The notes beneath the pieces are model-generated. The model worked only from the letters and a program-made list of their open reading frames with translations. It was not told the DNA's origin and searched no databases. This document shows, piece after piece, positions 5,784 through 7,655 of a DNA stretch of 7,655 nt (position 1 is the first letter of the stretch; each line of letters opens with the position of its first letter). The translations under genes and the position numbers were made by a program. The stretch comes from Sphingomonadaceae bacterium (GTDB taxonomy: Bacteria; Pseudomonadota; Alphaproteobacteria; Sphingomonadales; Sphingomonadaceae): positions 1-7,655 of the forward strand of contig JAFARM010000112.1 in assembly GCA_019245455.1 (NCBI GenBank), in the 5' to 3' direction.

Positions 5784-6307
5784 GGCAACGTCTCTCCCGA
5801 TCCCGCGTGCAGCCGCGCCAGTTCGACATAGCCCGCCGCGCCGGCGCGGTTGCGGGCGATGTCGCGGTCGGTCAGGTCGCGGGTATAGATAGCGGGTCGC
5901 CCCGCCCACAGCTGACCGCGCGGCACGCGCTTGCCCGGCGTCAGCATCGCGCCGGCCGCAAGCATGGCATCGGTCTCGACGGTGCACCCGTCCATGACGA
6001 TCGCGCCCAGCCCGACGAAGCTGTGGTCCTCGAGCCGGCAGCCATGGATCATGGCGAGATGCCCGACGAGGCAATCCGCGCCGATGAAGGTGCCATCGGT
6101 CGAGCGCGTGACGTGGACGACGCTGCCGTCCTGAATGTTCGAGCGCGCGCCGACGACGATCGGCGCGACATCGCCGCGCAGGACGCAGTTGTACCAGACG
6201 CTCGCCCCTTCGCTCAGGGTGACGTCGCCGATCACCTGCGCGCCCGGCGCGACGAACGCGCCCGGCCCCAGCCGCGGCACCGCCGCGCCGAACGCGTGCA
6301 GCGGCAT
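5780..6307 (-). CDS. Gamma-carbonic anhydrase family protein (left-handed beta-helix)
   Basis: This 175-residue protein consists of hexapeptide repeats (for example [17 protein letters not shown], 22-38) typical of a left-handed parallel beta-helix, ending in a C-terminal helix (about 146-168). The gamma-carbonic anhydrase signature is present: Arg44 and Asp46 in RGD, Gln59-Asp60 in NIQD, and the three probable zinc ligands His65, His83 and His88 (VVHV and GHLAMIHGC). Members of this family trimerise and bind metal between subunits; many bacterial ones (YrdA/PaaY/CaiE group) have weak or unknown carbonic anhydrase activity, so CO2 hydration is plausible but not established. Its ATG shares one base with the stop of the acetyltransferase gene (TGATG), and its stop overlaps the next start as ATGA, placing it firmly inside the argC operon. 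Length is normal for the family. Confidence 0.88.
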   Translation of the reverse strand: MPLHAFGAAVPRLGPGAFVAPGAQVIGDVTLSEGASVWYNCVLRGDVAPIVVGARSNIQDGSVVHVTRSTDGTFIGADCLVGHLAMIHGCRLEDHSFVGLGAIVMDGCTVETDAMLAAGAMLTPGKRVPRGQLWAGRPAIYTRDLTDRDIARNRAGAAGYVELARLHAGSGETLP

Positions 6308-6876
6308 CAGTCGCCGGGCTCGGGATTGTCGACCGAATAGACGATGTGACGCGCGAGCGGGTGGGCCGGGTTGATGTCAGGATGGTCGAAGTCGAGGTCG
6401 GGGCGGCGCGTCATGCCGAGCCGCTCCATCAGGCGCCACGAGCGCTCGTTGCCGGGCACGGTCATGGCGACGACCGAGGCTAGCCCGTGTTCGACGAAAG
6501 CGACGTGGAGCGCAGCTCGCGCCGCCTCCTCGGCATAGCCGCGGCCCCACTCGCTGCGCGCGAGCCGCCAGCCGATCTCGACCTCGCCGAAGATCGGCGA
6601 GGCGATCGTCACCGGCTGTACCCCGGTGAAGCCGATGAAGCCGTTGTCGGACAGGCGTTCGATCGCCCAGAAGCCGAGGCCGGTGGCGGCGATGGCAGCG
6701 CGCTGGCGCTCGATCGCCGCGTCGCTCTGACCGCGACTGAGAAGCGCCGGGAACCACGCCATGACGCGGGGATCATTCCCCATCGCGGCGAAGGGCGCAC
6801 GGTCGGCGTCCCGCCACTGACGCAGGCGCAGGCGCTGCGTGACGAAACGGCCGGCGGTGTCGCGGACGGCGGTCAT
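6307..6876 (-). CDS. GNAT-family N-acetyltransferase (RimJ/RimL-like)
   Basis: This 189-residue protein has the layout of Acetyltransf_3 enzymes: TQRLRLRQW at the N-terminus (13-21), strand EVEIGWRLA (98-106), the acetyl-CoA pyrophosphate loop in [12 protein letters not shown] (107-118), and the C-terminal [13 protein letters not shown] (143-155), which supplies the cofactor-contacting asparagine and serine. The RimJ/RimL group acetylates protein N-termini or small amines and includes drug- and metabolite-modifying relatives; the substrate here cannot be read from sequence. The start ATG overlaps the argC stop by 4 bp (ATGA), and no other in-frame start is plausible. Placement after argC could suggest a role near arginine metabolism, but argC handles an already acetylated intermediate and GNAT genes travel widely, so this is only context. 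Confidence 0.85.
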   Translation of the reverse strand: MTAVRDTAGRFVTQRLRLRQWRDADRAPFAAMGNDPRVMAWFPALLSRGQSDAAIERQRAAIAATGLGFWAIERLSDNGFIGFTGVQPVTIASPIFGEVEIGWRLARSEWGRGYAEEAARAALHVAFVEHGLASVVAMTVPGNERSWRLMERLGMTRRPDLDFDHPDINPAHPLARHIVYSVDNPEPGD

Positions 6877-7655
6877 GGGAACAACGGAGCCTGGGTCAGA
6901 CCGGCCGTCTCGTCATGGCCAAGCATGACGTTCATGTTCTGCAGCGCCTGCCCGCTCGATCCCTTGACCAGATTGTCGATCGCCACGACGACGATGGCGC
7001 GGCCCGGCACACGGTCGGCAAAGACGTTGACGACGGCGTGGTTCGAGCCGCGCACCATCCGCGTCGCGGGCGCAACGCCTTCGGGGAGGACGTGGACGAA
7101 CGGCTCGGCTGCGTAGCAGTCGGCGAGGGCGGCGCGCAGGTCGGCGGCGGCGTGGTCGCTCTCGACGATCATCGTCACCAATTCGCCGCGGTTCATCGGC
7201 ACGAGGTGGGGCGTGAAGCTGATCGTCACCGGACGGCCGGCGGCCGCGCCGAGTTCCTGCTCGATTTCCGGCATATGCCGGTGGCGTCCGACGGCATAGG
7301 GCGCGACCGCCTCGGCGACTTCCGCGAAGAGGTTCGCCTCCTTCAGGCTGCGCCCGGCCCCGCTGACGCCCGACAGCGCGTTGATCGTGATCCGCTCGGG
7401 CGCGATCAGGCCGCCCGCGACCAGGGGCAGCAGGCCGAGCAGCACCGCCGTCGGATAGCAGCCCGGGCAGGCGACGATCCGCGCGTCGGGCAGCGCGGGC
7501 CGGGCGAACTCGGTCAAGCCGTAGACGCTACCCGGCAGCAGGTCGGGCGCGGGATGCGTGCCGCCGTACCAGTCGGCATAGGTCGCCGCGTCCTTCAGCC
7601 TGAAATCCGCCGACAGGTCGACAATCCGCGGGCCGCACACGCCGCTCAGCAGCTC
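6873..7655 (-). CDS. argC: N-acetyl-gamma-glutamyl-phosphate reductase ArgC (5' end outside window)
   Basis: The visible 260 residues are the C-terminal majority of ArgC, which reduces N-acetylglutamyl phosphate to the semialdehyde with NADPH in cytoplasmic arginine synthesis. The frame is open to the right edge; the missing part should be about 50-60 residues carrying the start of the NADP-binding domain, judged against a typical length near 310. Numbering from the edge, DLSADFRL (13-20) and the GSVYGLTE segment (42-49) are family hallmarks, Cys66 in ACPGCYPTA is the catalytic cysteine, SGVSGAGR (95-102) forms a phosphate-contacting loop, and His127 in HRHMPEIEQ is the probable general base. 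The segment AIDNLVKGSSGQALQNMN (225-242) is the conserved C-terminal return to the NADP domain. A GTG at 7640 is not the start. It leads the four-gene overlapping operon. Confidence 0.96.
   Translation of the reverse strand, partial: ELLSGVCGPRIVDLSADFRLKDAATYADWYGGTHPAPDLLPGSVYGLTEFARPALPDARIVACPGCYPTAVLLGLLPLVAGGLIAPERITINALSGVSGAGRSLKEANLFAEVAEAVAPYAVGRHRHMPEIEQELGAAAGRPVTISFTPHLVPMNRGELVTMIVESDHAAADLRAALADCYAAEPFVHVLPEGVAPATRMVRGSNHAVVNVFADRVPGRAIVVVAIDNLVKGSSGQALQNMNVMLGHDETAGLTQAPLFP

Noticed and set aside
5807..6340. 177-codon open frame on the plus strand over the carbonic anhydrase gene
   Set aside because: Antisense shadow of a clear hexapeptide-repeat protein; no recognisable domain or ribosome site.
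6487..7116. 209-codon open frame on the plus strand over the acetyltransferase and argC
   Set aside because: It crosses two well-supported minus-strand genes, and its product has no recognisable motif.

Overview
The window is GC-rich, with codons dominated by G or C in the third position. Its gene content points to an alphaproteobacterium of the Sphingomonadales type: a PrsK/PrsR pair, a secreted protein resembling sphingomonad PEPxxWA-CTERM proteins, and an argC / acetyltransferase / gamma-carbonic anhydrase / nitroreductase run. This assignment is inferred from remembered family resemblance, not from a search.

Layout. (1) At the left edge, on the minus strand, is the 5' part of a secreted protein that is probably a PEP-CTERM substrate (1-399); its C-terminus lies outside the window. 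(2) A 316-bp divergent intergenic region (400-715) carries a candidate sigma54 promoter and an AT-rich inverted repeat on the side of the secreted protein, and a weak sigma70-like promoter on the prsK side. (3) prsK (716-2842) and prsR (2839-4188) overlap by 4 bp on the plus strand and encode the membrane histidine kinase and sigma54-dependent response regulator of the XrtA/PEP-CTERM system. (4) On the minus strand a type II toxin-antitoxin pair of the HigBA kind (4136-4869) runs tail-to-tail into prsR; the last codons of higA are antisense to the 3' end of prsR. Its promoter contains a perfect 15-nt palindrome between the -35 and -10 boxes. (5) A tRNA-Pro(GGG) gene lies on the plus strand (4999-5075). 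(6) On the minus strand a tightly overlapped operon runs from the right edge: argC (3' part), a GNAT acetyltransferase, a gamma-carbonic anhydrase-like protein and a nitroreductase-fold flavoprotein resembling iodotyrosine deiodinase.

How it works together. The left third looks like a compact regulatory circuit: a membrane kinase and its sigma54 activator sit next to a divergently transcribed likely target with a sigma54-like promoter. No exosortase or polysaccharide genes are in the window, so the protein-sorting machinery must be encoded elsewhere. The HigBA module is a separate, apparently self-regulated unit placed against the end of prsR. The right third is a metabolic operon headed by arginine biosynthesis, whose four genes are joined by stop/start overlaps (TGATG or ATGA) and are probably translationally coupled.

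Nothing here is clearly an unknown system. The points most worth a second look are the candidate prsKR-linked sigma54 promoter, the higBA operator and possible leaderless toxin start, the higA tail overprinted on prsR, and the Glu-Tyr-Lys signature in the deiodinase-like enzyme.
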